Part shown: piece after piece, positions 39,931 to 53,844 of the stretch
Numbering within the stretch: the first letter of the stretch is position 1
How the letters are laid out: each line of letters starts with the position of its first letter
NCBI GenBank assembly: GCA_026413225.1
Contig: CM048553.1
Coordinates: forward strand, 139,446,690 to 139,510,689
Direction of reading: 5' to 3'
Length of the DNA stretch: 64,000 nt
Source: Otis tarda
Lineage: Eukaryota > Chordata > Aves > Otidiformes > Otididae
Program-made: the position numbers and the translations under genes
The notes under the pieces: generated by a model
Told to the model about the DNA's origin: nothing
What the model saw: only the letters and a program-made list of their open reading frames with translations
Databases searched by the model: none

Positions 39931-40330
39931 GCGGTGGCTGTGTGATGAGCGGCCGAGCAGGCCTCGCCCCAGCACAGCTCACCCCTTGGAGTGCAGCGGG
40001 GACCTGCAGCCTGCCATCAGCCGGGCTGCCCAGCTCTCGGCCGGCCTCCGCTCCCCTCTGTGCCAAAGAGCCCCGCTGTTTGTTAGTGATCGCTGGGGAG
40101 CTCCTTTGCAGGCAAGGGGGCTTGGTGGCTAGTTCTGGCTGTCGAGGCTGAGCGGTCAGCCGTTGGCTTGGCTCCCGTCCCGCTTTGGGTGTCCCAACTC
40201 ACCTGGGTGGCAGCGGAAGGCAGGGAAATCACTCAACACCTAGTTCTGTAGCGCTTTGTCTCCCTTTCTTCTCTTTCTGCTTTGTACGCTGCAGCGGAGA
40301 GGTGGCTGGCGCTGAACTTTTTACCTTCGA
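39931..40330. other. CpG-rich patch, possible small CpG island
   Basis: I count about 22 CpG dinucleotides in 400 bp, clustered in a GC-rich segment (for example 'ctctcggccggcctccgctc' near 40036). The surrounding sequence has only about one CpG per 100 bp. In birds and mammals such unmethylated patches often mark promoters. No TATA box, first exon or open frame with a known motif accompanies it. It could be a promoter of an unseen transcript, an enhancer, or GC-rich neutral DNA. Confidence 0.5.
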
Positions 40331-43300
40331 GGCTAAGTATTTTGTGTGCTGGAGAAAATGGCCATTAAAATGATTTGTGAAATAAATACTATCACTAGGG
40401 CAGGTGTTGGACCTGTAAACAGTTAATTGCCAGAGCTCTGCAGATGTCGACTATTTCTTTTGAGACGTCTGCCAGCTAATATTATCTGATAGCAGCTCAT
40501 TCACTTGATGAATCTGTCATTTTGCAATTCAGCTACCAGTATGTGTGCTGGGTCGATCAGCTTGCATGCCTGTATTCAGAAGAGCTTCACAGTCTGCAGT
40601 CATCTAGAGACATTCAAGGTATAATTCAATTAATATTTCACAATCATCCCAACAAGAAAGAAATACGTAGCAGAAAAATCAAAACATGTTGTTTTTCTGT
40701 GCCTTTGAGACTCATAACAAAATTGTTTTAAATCATAGTAAGGATAAAAAAAGTCTGGTCCAGTCCAAGTGTCAGCCAACAGCAGGAGATGGGGCATCTT
40801 GCTCAGAGGAGATTTAGCCAATGCTTGCTGTTAGAAATTTGGTGAAATCATATTTGTGTTCAACATTTGTGTTCAGCACTTTTCAGCTGGTCCATGCTTT
40901 GATAATTATTGCAGAAGTTTGCTTCATGTAAACTAATAATGCTCTAAAAGATATATCTGAAACTCAAAGATGGATCTACAATTAATGATGAGAAGAAATA
41001 GGGGAGTATGTTTGAAATAGGCAAAATTTGTTCCTACTTCTGTACTGATCAACATTTTTAATTATTCAAATTAAAAGTGTTTTGTAACTGAAAAGCAAAA
41101 CAATACTTGTGAGCTGGTCCATGGAATATTGTTTTTTTCTGTTGACCGCATTCAAATAGATCTTAACACCCTTCATAATAATTTCAGCTATGTCTAGTAT
41201 TTTTGCTATTCAGTAGAACAAAAGATGATTTGTACCTGAGGAGAATGCATTCACTCAACAAGCCTAGAAAGTAATCATGGTAATGGGAAGTTATCTACAT
41301 AGGGTAAAAAAAAAAAAAGAGAGAAATGTGTTGTTTTAGAAAAGCATTAGCATCGAGGAGTTTGTGGTGGAATTGGGTTTGAGTCGTAATCTTTTAAAAA
41401 AGTCCCCGCTAAAGCAGGTAACTAATTTGCTATGTGGTCAGGCTGCTCAGGTTACCCCCTTGATGTTTTGGGCTGTGGGGACCCTCCTTCAGGACTTTGT
41501 TGCTCTCAGTGGCCACAGCCGTGGGGCCGCGGATGAATAGGATGGAGTGGCAGGAGGGTAAATGTGAGAGCTTTGTGTTTTTAGACAGTTCTTTTGCTTC
41601 TAGGAAAGTTAATTAGGAAGTGAAACCTTAAGCAGTTGACAGTGTGCATTGTTGGCTGCTAGTGCTCTGTGACAAATACCACTGAAAGGTACTTCACTTT
41701 CTTTTGTAAACAGAAAGGTAAGGAATTTGCACAAAAATGTATTGGTGAAGATCTGCTTTTCATCATGGCCTAACCACATAGTAAACAACAGAAATAACTT
41801 GTTTTAATAAAGTATGGTGTTGAAACATTTATCAGCAAGCTCTTTCTCTCCATTTCAAAGGTATGTTTAGGTAAGAGGAACTGTTGCCTTGAAGAAACCC
41901 AATCTGAAATTTTGTTATAACATTTTCTTCAGGTCAAGGTCAGAAAACTTAAGGAAAAGTTTGACTTTTGGGCCATCATACAATTACGCCTGAGTTGATT
42001 AATACAGTATGCTGAAACAGCCATCTAAGAATTTCTTAGTATTTTCAATGTATCCCAAGTAATAGTTACTCACATAAAATTATTCTAGTAGTCACATTAT
42101 AAAAAGCATGACTTCATTTTTATTGTCATTTTTTGCATGTAGCTGTGCACAGTTATGAGGCAAGTGTAATAATCCATGTATTTTAATTTCTCTATATAAC
42201 AATAAAAAGATTAACATACCTTTCTCTTATGGGCTAGGTTCCCTTGAGTGGTACCAATATAAGTCTCTGGAGAATTAATAAACCAGGCCTGGGGACTTTA
42301 GGGTTAAAGCCTGTTAAAACAGTTCTGCATGGTACTTCAATTGAACTAGACTTTAGTGGTGTACTTGTGAAACCAAAGGGAGAATGGTAAGGAGGTGGCT
42401 AAAACGCACAATAGATGCCTGTTTCAGAATAAAGGTAGCTGTATTTTGCCCCACCACTTCCAGCCTCTGCAGTTGGGGCAGCTCTACACACTTCTCCTTT
42501 CACAGGCTTTCATGGCGTGAGCACCACAGAGTAACATAGCAGAATATTAATTATATGACGATTATAGAAAGGGTATGGCATTTGTGGAAGTAAGATTTGC
42601 AACTCAACAAGCAGTCACCACAGATGGCTGCTCCAAGGGGATGGAAAACAGGGAGGAAGGAATGGCATCAAGAACTCTATGTCTACTACACATGTATGCA
42701 GACTGGTGCTTAGTCTTATACAGGGGATGACTCAAATGACATTTTCTAAGCAAGACCTAGGCTCTTTGCAGCCTCTGTACCCCTGGACTGCCCAGACTGG
42801 AGCAGCTGTGGCTGTGCAGAGATGCAGCTTGCTGCCTATCCATGCTGTCCCCTCGCTCATGTCCATTAACCTCAGTCCTTGTGGTAATGACACAGTTTCC
42901 TCAGCCATGTAGATATTTTACAATGGCTTTCCCTTTTGCCAGTTTTTCCTACAGAATGGGAGAATTTAGTTCTCTGTTTATACATTGCCTTGAAGTGATG
43001 CTCTATCTGTTTGTACAAGGCTGTGTAATGCCTGCAGAGTGAGGTATTTTTGAAGATTTTCAGAGAATCATTTAAAATACCAAATTGTTAAAAAGCTTCC
43101 ATATTTTTCCATAAGAAACTCCTCAAATATTACTAGATTTGGCTTTTTTTTTTTTATTGCTTTGAAAAATGGAGTAGGAGGATTTTCAAAAGTCCTTAGT
43201 ACTGCCCTAAATCTCTTTTTACTCTTTCCTAGTGTTCTTAAGGATGCACATCCAACACACTGTAAAAATTACAGTGCTTTAATAATAATATTATTGCACA

Positions 43301-46300
43301 GGATAACGGTGCCTGAATAAGGTGAGCTGAGTAAGGTAAGTGCTTGAGCAAGGTTAGGTTACTATTATGCATCAGAACTGCTCTTCAGACGCTTTGAATG
43401 ACAGCAGGGCCAGGTGATACAGGGCTGAGGATATTGAAATTAGCTTGCCAGTGTCTCTTCCTGCTGTATGACTATAGATGAGCATGGGGAGGGGTAGAAG
43501 AAGGCTGAAGGACTGCAGGGTCACGGGTCTGCCCCCACCTGTGGGTGTGTTTGGGTCAGGGAGGAGGATTCCACCCTTATCAACCCTGTCGTGAGCTCAT
43601 TCCTCATTTCTTGAGCAGAAAGGAATGTTTATTCAGCTGACACTGTTTCTGGGAAAGAGGCTAGAAAAGAAACCACTGCGTGACAGTCTTCCTCCTTATC
43701 ATCTGTAGTGATGATGTATGTGTGCAACATGTGCAGTGCGGGAAGGGATGGGGAAGGATGGCCAGCTAGACAAGGAAAATGAAGTACTTGAATGCACTGG
43801 GGATCATTACCCCATTTCTCTGTATCTACAGCAATATTCATCTGAACTTAGCCTACTAAACTTTAATCAAAATAACTTTTTCCACTTGAGCGGTTGATTA
43901 ACCCCCAAAGGCTCCATCTTTCAATAAGTTTAAGCAAATTCAAATAATATGTGTGGAGCATGCAGTGCTGATTTATACCAGATATATATTAATAGCAGTG
44001 TCACTGGATGGAAAGACTGGGGCAAACCATGCGAGTGGCTGCCCCGAGTCCAGCACTGGACCGTCAGGGAACAGCTGAAAGCACGGGACTTCCTTCCTAC
44101 TCCCGTACAACTTTGTGTGGGAGCAAGCAGATTTGGAAGGGTGTGATTTAACTCGCAGGAGAGGCGTGCAAGGCACAGTGCAGTCTGAGGAACAACCCTT
44201 GGTCTGATTTCTTCTGGGGACTGCTTTTCTCTTCACAACATCAGACCTCCTTGCTATCCCTTCCGATTCTGTGCGGCGGGTGTCTATGTGAATGGATCAG
44301 TGGCCTTCAACTGCATCTCCTTGTGGAAATTGCTTTGACCTTTATTTTCATTTGTTGGCCCAATTGCTATGCTGTCCCTGAAGTGGAGTGTGGTTACACC
44401 TTTCTGCTTAAGCTGGCATGTTTAGTTTAAGACCAGAAGAAATGAGAACTGCTTAGCTTTCTAGAAATAACTTTGCTTTTCTCTTTATCACCTACAGAAT
44501 GCCTGGAGAGTTTCAAACTAATAACAAGATTAGGTAAGAGAATAGGAAATAAAAACATACATATATTTCATTTCTGCAGAAACACCCCTGTTGCATTTAC
44601 TCTTCCAACACAGTAAATGAGCCTTCTATATACTTTGGCACTACAAAGCATTTCAGAGATACTTCTGGTAAACACCAATACCATATCTATCCTTCTAAAC
44701 CTCAGTCTTCAGGAATGTATATATTGTATAAGTGGAACAAAAAAAAAGTCAGCTTCAACGTTTTAAGCAATCAGTTTGATTCTGGTCACAGCAATTACTC
44801 TTTCTGTCAGCAGGAGTAAAATTTACAATCAGGAAACCAAGGAGTCAAAGGTATTCCTGTATAATGCAGCATAAGCTGCACGTAAATTAGATCACCCCGC
44901 TGGAAAACCTGCTTCCTCTCATTTGCCTGAGCAGTGCTGGGCGGCCTCCACAAGCCACACAGAAGTGTGCAGTATGCTTAGCCCCAACCCATGGGCAGGT
45001 GGAAGGAGCGGAGTCGTGGTTAGGACTGTGCTGCTATGCCAAGACAGGATCCCACTGTGCCCTCATCCGTCTCCTTGCCCACCCCATGCATTGCTGCTGG
45101 GGCTGGCCATCCCACCACCCAGCCCAGCTTGCAAATAAGGGCTGGGGGAAGAGGTTAGCTTTCTCTGATGTGAGTAAGCTAACCTGGCTGTGGGTCAACC
45201 AGTGTTTCTGCAAGTGGAGGGTAGGAAAAACCCTCTGAGGATGCAGCCCGAGTGGGGCTGGTTTCAGTTCCGCATGCAACCCCAGCTGCTTCCCACCCTA
45301 CCCATAACACCAGGCTTGTGAAGGCTTGAAGAAAAGGGTTGCCTTTGCTGCTTGTGCTGCCTGGGCCAGCTCAGCTGCTTAGCTTGTCTGCCAAGGGCAA
45401 GCAAGGAGGAGCATGAGCACCTCATCTGGGCATTTATGAGACCTTGCTTGAGGTCTGACTTGATATCCTAACTACATATATGGGGGAAAAACCTTAAATA
45501 GCTTTGACTGGGCAATTGGTCACCAGTTTAAGCAGATGGGCTTAAAGAAACTGAAACCCTTGGAATGGGAGACTTGAGCTACTCCAGAAAGCTCCTCTTG
45601 TTCTCCTGCAGTTGCTAACCACGTGCTCCTACCTCTGCAAAAATAGATCGGTGTTAACATCCATCTCTTTTCCAAGCGGGATTGTGCTCTGTGGTGCAGA
45701 GTAGCAGGGCTCCAGCGTGTAAAGGCTGAGCAAGAACGTGGCCAGAGCTGGGAAGGGCCAACACCATGTGGCCCCATGCAAACCCTTCAGCTCTCATTGA
45801 GGGCCTGGCCTTTAGTGGGTAACAGAAATGTGCTGCATATCAGATATCTGAGTTGTTCTTGTGGATTCAAAACCAAAGGGAAAAAAATATGTGAAAAATC
45901 ATCCCTGCATATAGTTTTGAGTAGCAAGGGAATGAAGGATCAGAGCAGTAATCATGCTAGCACAATAAGTCCTGAGAGCGGCTCTCAAGGCAGTACACAA
46001 GCCTGGCTCTCTCTGAGCCCCCTCCCAGCTACCAGTCCCTCCTGTAGCTGGAGGAGAAAGCAGAAGAGCAGCTGGCCCAGTTGGAGCAAGGCAGAGGCAC
46101 CCATCCTCCTCCTCATCCTCCTTCTGCCACCCTGGAGCAGCACATCAGTCCCAGCTGCATTTCTCCCCCTTTCTGTCATCTCCCCTTAAAGGGGCATCCA
46201 GCTAACTTCATGCCTTCTTGTCTGTCTTTTTTCCTTTTCAGGAGTGAGGCACTGGCAGTCTTCCCCTTTCTTCCCCATGGATTCGTTGGAAATAGCTGAG

Positions 46301-47269
46301 GAAAACAGTGATCAGCCAATTTATGTGACACTTTCTCAGATAAACAAATGGGAAAAGTGGGACTTTTGAGGCTGGTCTGGACAATGTAATTAAAATGATC
46401 CTTGTGTGGCAGTTGTAAGTTGACCCTTGGCAAACAACCTGGCTGGTCAGATCAGGTTTTGAAAATGGCTTTCTCATTTCTTAACATGGAAGATTCTGCA
46501 TTTTAGTGATTCCATATATTTTTCTTTCCCTTTGGAGAATTCTAGTGCTTTTATTTATAAAAAAGCATAGATTTTGAGACACTTACTTCATCTTCTTTCA
46601 CAGAATTACCTTCTTCTCCTAATAGTTCAGAATCAGAATCCCTTTTTCTAGGGAGTTAAAAAAAAAAGAAGAAGAAAAAAAAAGAAAATAGATCTCATTT
46701 CAGTTGACAAGAATCAGTAAACTGGTTCCCAGATCTGGGAACCTTTCCTTTTGGTAATACATAATCCTCTCTGACTACATTCATTTAATTCTTCAAGCCC
46801 ACTTTGCACTTCAGTGTGTTCTCAGGTTTCTACCTCTTCATAGTACATTTTTAACACATAGAAATAACATCTGAAAGCTAATTATGTTAAACAACTTCAA
46901 GGTAACTTCAAACATACTTAGTCTTGTAGAAAAAATTATGTCTAACTTTAAAAATAATTTCTGGTAACAATTATACAAGGAATGTCATAAATATTTCCGC
47001 TCTGCTGAGCGGGATTTTGCCTTTAGAAAAATAATATTATCATTAACAGTTTTTATCATAGCAGCAAAAAAAAAGAATCAGGCAAGACTGAGTCCTGATG
47101 TGCTCAGTTTCCCCACCCACAGTCACCCATTAGAGTCTGACCTTCTCCTCTAAATATCTATAATCCAAGTGGATGCTGTGGATAAAGAAGATAGGGATTC
47201 AGCACAGATTTGTAGTGGTTGCTGGGGAAGGGGGCATCTGGTATCCCTTCTCTATCCTTCCCTCCTTGG
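40331..47269. other. Unannotated DNA
   Basis: No recognised gene or transposon. An A/G-rich low-complexity run lies at about 46658-46690. Poly(A) or poly(T) runs occur near 41306 and 43147. Open frames, including 45776-46189 (+, 137 codons), show no family motif. Confidence 0.5.
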
Positions 47270-47315
47270 TCCCTCCCTCCCTTCCTTCCTCCCTTTCTTT
47301 CTCCCTTCCCCTCTC
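47270..47315. repeat. 46-base polypyrimidine tract
   Basis: Forty-six consecutive C/T residues with a loose CCTT/CCCT repeat. Long polypurine-polypyrimidine tracts can form triplex DNA and vary in length. No gene context is visible. Confidence 0.92.
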
Positions 47316-50300
47316 ACTGCCAAGACATGTTAGAGGGGCTCTGGGATCTCCCTGGCACACTCCCTGTCCTGGAAAGCTTACGTTTGGGAGCAGGATGAGC
47401 CTGACCAGGAGCAGGGGGATTTTGGGGCAGAGGAGGCATGGTGGTGAGCTCCCACTCCTCTTCCCTGTACAGGCACACAGCCCACATGGTTGCTGACCAG
47501 CAAGGTTTGTATGAGCAACCCATGGGTGAATTCAAGACAGTATGGAGTGCTTTGGTATGCAAAGGTTGGCAACACTCTATGGAAGTGTAAAGCCTCTGAA
47601 TCTGGGGGATGGATGGGGATGTGGGATGTCTCCTATCCATTTCTGTCCTGTAGCATGAGATATTGCTGCCTGGGAGAGGAAAGAAAAGTCTCGCCTGTAA
47701 TAGTACGGGACATCTCCCAACGGCACTGGGAAATGCTGGAGTTTTTTTTTCTGTTCACTGTATATGTGTCAGTATATTTGAAAGTAATTTTATATGTTTT
47801 TTCTCAAATTCTATAATAGCATGGCTTTCTACACCTATCTTCTTTTCATTTCGTTTGTGGTTATGTTTTGTGGCATTCAACATTCTCCAGTGAGAATAAA
47901 GTTTCTTTTCATGTTTAGAGGTCTGAACATCTCATCTTAGCAAAGGGAATATGATATGATAGCACCTGTCAAGGCCTAATTTGTTAATATATTTTGAAAT
48001 GAATCATTTATGTAGTATGTTAAAAAACACAACTTGAGATCATGAAGAAATGTGTGGGAAACATATCTGGACTTACTTATAACTTTAGAAGAATGTGAGA
48101 ATTCATGTTTATTAAGCCAAAATATAATAAATTCACAATGTAAAATACAACTCCAAGTAAGCCAGATGATAAACATGTTTTAATGCAATGCATGCAGCTG
48201 CTCCACTCTGTTGTTTCCAGTCCTTTTCTGTCTGGTCTATTTGCTTCCCCTTAATAGCTGCAGGACATATTTATTGGGACCAAAATTTTCCCTTGTCATT
48301 TGCAGCACAACTTTCTGGTCCAAGGAAAGACTCATTTCTTTGAACTGTTTTTCTAATAAGAGCAGAAAGTACAGTGAATACTAAATTAAAAACTACACCA
48401 GCACATTGCAAAGCAAATTCACTTGGTTTCTGCTTTCTGGGGAGATGAAGAGGTGAAGAGGTAAAGAACCATACGTGATGTATCTTTACTTCTTGCCTGA
48501 AATGTCTGTGCACCTCTGCAAGGCTTGGGATGACCCTGGGGGTAGCTGAGGAGTGAGAACCCCAACCGACTGACAGATTTGTGTCAGAGGAAAAACAAGA
48601 CAATGAAGGGCAAGTTGGAAATGTGGAAGGTAAAGACAGGCAGTGGCTGAACTGGGTTTGACTTCAGAGGTAGTTGTTCCTGTCCTGTACAGGGTCATCA
48701 GGCTGCAGGTTATAGATGTTTCAGAAAAAAAAAAACCCAGTTGTTGAGAGAATATATCTGCAATATTAAATGTTGTCCTGGATTCTCTCTCACCTAGGCA
48801 TATGAAAACAACTTTTACAAATGAGGGAGCAGGTGAACAACCCTGCTTATTCAGCAACACAGAAATAAAAGTAACATGACAGAAGCAGGGAGACCTTAAT
48901 GGGTAATTTTTAATTATTTATTTTTTAAAAATGAGGGGCTGTGAGCATGTCCCCTACAAACAGTTATACAGAGGGGAGATGTTACTTATTTGTTGGGTAA
49001 TTTGATGGGGATGCACCCTTTGCAGAAACCCATGACACTTGCCTTTGCCTCTCCTGGTTGACAGGGAATGGAGAGGAAACAAAGAAGACCTGTCCTGGAA
49101 AAATAAAATAAATGTATAGATTTTGTTGTCCTGTATGCCAGCTGCAAATGCTGAGATAAATGGGCATCTTGACAGTTTGTTTTGGAGCAGCAAAACAAGG
49201 ATGTGCATTGTGGGAGTCTCTGGTTAGTCACCATACCGTGCCTGGGAAAATGTGCTATATTTTAATTTGTGTGGTAAGGACAAGAACAACACACTGCATT
49301 TTGCAAAATATGCTGTACTTTATTTTATTAACACCAGGCAACTTTCATACCAGGAAAAACATCCTCTCTGTAAAACCAGGGGGCCCAAATATTGACCCGT
49401 AACAATAAAGTGCTCTCTGTGAAGTGTAGAGTGTGAGGGGAATTAGTTTTAAAACACTGGCCTCAGTGGAGGATGGAGAGGGAATATGATAAGACACTGG
49501 ACTTAAGTAGGGGTCAGGGCACAGGTATGCAGAGCTTTGAACGTGAAAATGGAAAGCGCCAAAGTAATGTGATATCTCTCAGATGAGAATATCTGCAGCT
49601 CAGCAGAAATTTCAGCCGTCTGTGGCCATTGTGCCCCCGTCACAGACTTGGAGTCCCTGTGTGAGCAGATGAACTTGAAGGAGCAGCCCCAGCTACTGCC
49701 TGTATAAAGTGTGTTTCTAATATGCTGATGCCAACAAGGTACAAGTGATTTGGGCATGTTCTTATGGCAATCCAAGCTGCAGCTCATGCAGCCCTGGCTG
49801 TTTTACTCCCAGCTGACACTGGTATGGGTCTCTGCATTGCAGCCCTCCCCTGTGTTCCCTCCACAAGCCACGGGGACCATGATGCATATTCCACACCAGC
49901 TTCCCAAGGTGTGAAATTCTTAAGCCGCCAGTTTTGCTTGATATGACATCTTCAAATCCTCTATTATTTGTTAGAGGCATTTTTTCTTCATAGATGTGTA
50001 TATTGCATGGAACAAAGACATAGATCAGATTCACATGGTTCCAGGAATGTTTTCACAAGTTTGGACCGGGACTCTTGACTGTGTGGCATAACACATCATT
50101 GAGCTTGTTGGCTGTGGGAACACATGGTGAGAAAAACTGGTGGCTGAAATGCTTTAACCTGCATATACATCCCATGGGATGGACCTGCTAAAGGTACTTT
50201 GTGAGGATGAGGGAATTAGATTAACCCCTCCCCAGTGGTACCAGTAAGATTTTTGACATGTACTTTGCTAGGGGCAAGTTGAGCTTTTGCCTCATGAATC

Positions 50301-53169
50301 TTTATTGGACAGATTCGAACAAGCGGATCAAATATCAGAGATTCTTTTGAACTACTCCTATCTTCTGCAATCACTGGATTCATAAAGTCATTTCAGATCA
50401 TTGATGCATCCCATACATTTCTGACCCTAGTGCAAACCAGCAATTGGAGGGCTGCTTACTACCTATAGCACTGTCTCCTGTGTATTTTGATGGAATGGGA
50501 CAAGAGGGAAAGGCTAGGAGACAGCATGGGGCATTTATCTTCTTGAAAATGAAATATACATAACAGAGAGGATGAAGACAGAGCATCTTGGATTAGCATG
50601 GTGTCAATGCTGTCTGTCATCTCTATGTGTATACTTGTTCTCATTCCACTTCAGATTTACTGTTTTCTAATCCACATGCTTACTTGCAGGATTATGACTT
50701 CCTGTAAGATGTATCTGTATTGTCTCAGGTCTTTTTCAAACTCTCTCTCTTCCGCTCTGCCTCTGGTTCATTTTATTGATACAGAAGGTGGGAAAGGAAG
50801 CAACTTTTATCACCTGGTTTGTTTTTTAATTCAAATAACAATTGAATTGTCTGAATATGATAGCTCAAAATTATAACCAAATCAAATTGCCTCAAAAAAT
50901 AAAAAAAAAGAACAAGGAAAGGCTGTAGAGAAGCAGCTGAACTTGGCATGGACCGAGGAGAGGACAGATGATGCTATCATTCCTGCAACACTCAACAATG
51001 TCCAACACACTTACTATTGCGTAGGGAGAAGCAGACCAGTTTTTCTGAGCCAATACTTAAGTATTCGTATGGATTTTGCTTAGATTGGCAGCAACACTTA
51101 AATGAACAGTTTCGTGAAGAAATAGACACTAAAGATAATGTTATTGCTGTTGTTTCCATGGCAATGGACATGCTTGATGGAATATATCCATCACGTGTGC
51201 TCTGTAACCATCTGGTTTCACAGTCCTCATTTCAGACACTCTAGGAATGAAATCTAGGTAAACTTTAATCAGGTTTGTAATACTGTTGTCCTTACAGAAG
51301 TTATTTAACATGATTTTGCAGTTGCCTCAGCATAAGGCCCAAAGGTCTTTTTAGGGTTTTATTGCCACTTTTAAGAAATAGCTTAAGAATTGTTATTGTA
51401 CTTTAGCTACAGATGCCACTGTTTCTTCTTGGTTTCTGAAACTGTGTTATAATGACATCACATTAAGATTTTTTTTTGCAGGCTCCAAAAAGGTCACAGT
51501 TATTTTTTCCAAATGGCTCTGTCAAGCATAAAAATTAACCATACTTTGAGCTGGATTTTCTGTATTTGTAATGTGTGTTTATGTTAGACATTCTGTCAAA
51601 ACAGGGATTAAAGATAAATGTAGCTAATTAAAAGAACATTTGCTTAGAGCTCCTGGTAATAGATACCTCATTGTGGGGTCCTGAGGTAAAGCTTACTTTA
51701 ACAACTGATTCAGTTTATGGGATTGTGTTTGAACATTATAGAAGGCTATTTCAATTTTCTAAATTGTCCATATTAGCCTGAGAACAATCAAATTAAGCTG
51801 TAAGTAAATTGCAGAAGAGAAGTCAGGGTGTACAAGTTAGCTATGTAAAATGTTCTTGTCGGTTCTACTTCCTACACTTCATCATTTCGAATAATGCGTC
51901 CCAGCAGTATATGTAAGTGAAAACTGGTTTTACAGAAGGGAAAAGATCTATCTGGCACTGGATGAGTGAATAATTTGCAAACTGTAGTGTAAGGTAAAGA
52001 AAAAAATTAAAAAGATCCCATGTCAAATTAGGTAATTATTTCTTTTTATCTTACTGTACTTTACTAAACAGCTGTGCCCACAACATTAATTTCATTGCAC
52101 ATGACATCTGTGTTATCCTAGGGACTCCTATGCTGGGGAACAGGTCAATGCCAACTGCAATTGCATCAAGTTCCATAAAATTTCAATGGCCAATAATATT
52201 TTTGTGCTTTATAAAAAGCAAGAAAAACAATAATGTATTTGTGTAGCGCCTTTCACATTAAGGGATTTCAAAGAGAACTAGAAACCCTATGCCGAATCCT
52301 TTAGTTCTTGTATAAACAAAACTCCCATTGATTTCAGCAAACTTACGCCAGAATAAAGAGGACAGAAGAAAGGTGTCAGGATTTGGCTCTATATACTGCA
52401 AGCAGCAATCACTTCATCCACTAATAAAGTTCAGTCACTTTTTGGATGAGACTTGGCAGTTGTTTAACATTAACTAACATGAGTAGTCTTGAGCTTACTC
52501 AGTTTAAATGAAAGGATAAACAAAAAAATAATCCTCTAATTAAGATTTCAGATTTCAGTGGAGCAAACTTTGATAAATTGAGAGGACTGGTTTGGAAAGA
52601 CAGCTGGGGCTGAGTTGGTCAGGGTCTTCAAAGTGGAGAAAGTTTGGAATTGTTTCAGGTCAAAGATGCTGAGGAATATATCAAAGTATCGCAAGCAATG
52701 GGGAAAACTATGAAGGGACATGTTTCAGACCTGGCAGGGGGAATTACTACCTTGGGAAGAATATTGGGAATAAGTAGGGAGCCTACAGGAGCTTAAAAAA
52801 GGACTGTTCTACAAGGAAATCGTTGATGAAAAGTCAAAAGTAGTGAGAACTGACTGATATCAGACTGAGTTTGGCCTAGTTTCTTTTCAAAAGAAACTCC
52901 AGAGTTTGTCCTCTGCAGGTAAAAAGAAATAGAATTTCTGTGCATTGAGAATGGGATACAGAATAAAAGTATTGTCAGCCTGGGAACAAAGTGTGATAAA
53001 TCCTTTGCCCCAGTGTTCAGCAATGGGCCATGAAAACAAATAGGAGAGGATCAGTGGGAATGTGACATCCAAGTGCAATTTTCAACTTGAAAGTTCATCT
53101 TGTGTAGGATGTATTGCCTGTCTCCATCTCGAGAGATTGGAAGATGTGCTGTTGAGAACTGCAAGCTTC
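47316..53169. other. Unannotated DNA
   Basis: No recognised gene or transposon. The last few hundred bases before 53170 might be an unrecognised 5' extension of the old LINE that follows, but I cannot match them. Confidence 0.5.
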
Positions 53170-53414
53170 ATAGCACGTTTGAGGGGAGCTGGCATTGGTG
53201 CTGCAGGCCAAGAGAGCAGCAAGAAAAACATCTATATTTAAGTGTAGGAAAAGGCATCTAGACAGCCATGGACATAGAATCTGACCTAAACTGTATGCAA
53301 GGCCCTACAGCAGGCTTTGGAAGAGATCTTGTAGGAGCACTAGCAGACAAATAAAAAATACTAAACCATAAATAATAGTTTAGCAAAGGTAGATCATATT
53401 GAACTGTTATTTAG

Positions 53415-53844
53415 AATCATAGAATAATTTGGGTTGGAGGGGACCTTTAAAGATCATCTAGTCCAACCCCCCTACAAAAAGTAGGGACGTCTCCAACCGG
53501 ATCAGGTTGCTCAGAGCCTCATCCAACCTGGCCTTGAATGTTTCCAGGGATGGGGAATCCACCACCTCTCTGGGCAACCTGTTCCAGTGTTCCACCACCC
53601 TCATCATAAAAATTTTTTTCCTTGTATCAAGTCTGAATCTACCTCCCCCTATTTTGAAACCATTACCCCTCATCCTGTCACAATAGGTCCTGCTAAAGAG
53701 TTTCTCCCCATCTTTCTTGTAGGCCCTCTTTAGGTACTGGAAGGCCACTATAAGGTCTCCCCAGAGCTTTCTCTTGTCCAGGCTGAACAGCTCCAACTCT
53801 TTCAGCCTGTCTTAATAGGAAAGGTGTTCCAGTCCTCTAATTTC
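53415..53844 (-). mobile_element. CR1 LINE (-), young, inside old LINE
   Basis: The last 430 bp of a CR1 element in reverse, from the 3' end (plus-strand 'aatcatagaataatttggg') to the ORF2 C-terminal region. The coding remnant is still open for 112 codons, so the copy is comparatively young. Flanks 53408-53414 and 53845-53851 both read TATTTAG, a possible 7-bp target duplication, although CR1 copies usually lack one. It splits an older plus-strand LINE. Confidence 0.94.
53458..53796 (-). pseudogene. CR1 ORF2 C-terminal remnant, 112 codons open
   Basis: The minus frame reads in order LFSLDKRKLWGDLIVAFQYL, EKLFSR, GNGFKIGGGRFRLDTRK, HWNRLPREVVDSPSLETFKA and RLDEALSNL. This is the conserved end of CR1 ORF2, downstream of the reverse transcriptase domain. 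No endonuclease or polymerase domain is present because the copy is 5'-truncated. It is uninterrupted and the best-preserved retrotransposon coding remnant in the window. Confidence 0.92.

Noticed and set aside
45776-46189. 137-codon plus-strand frame rich in serine and proline
   Set aside because: The composition follows a local C/T-rich stretch; no domain is recognisable.
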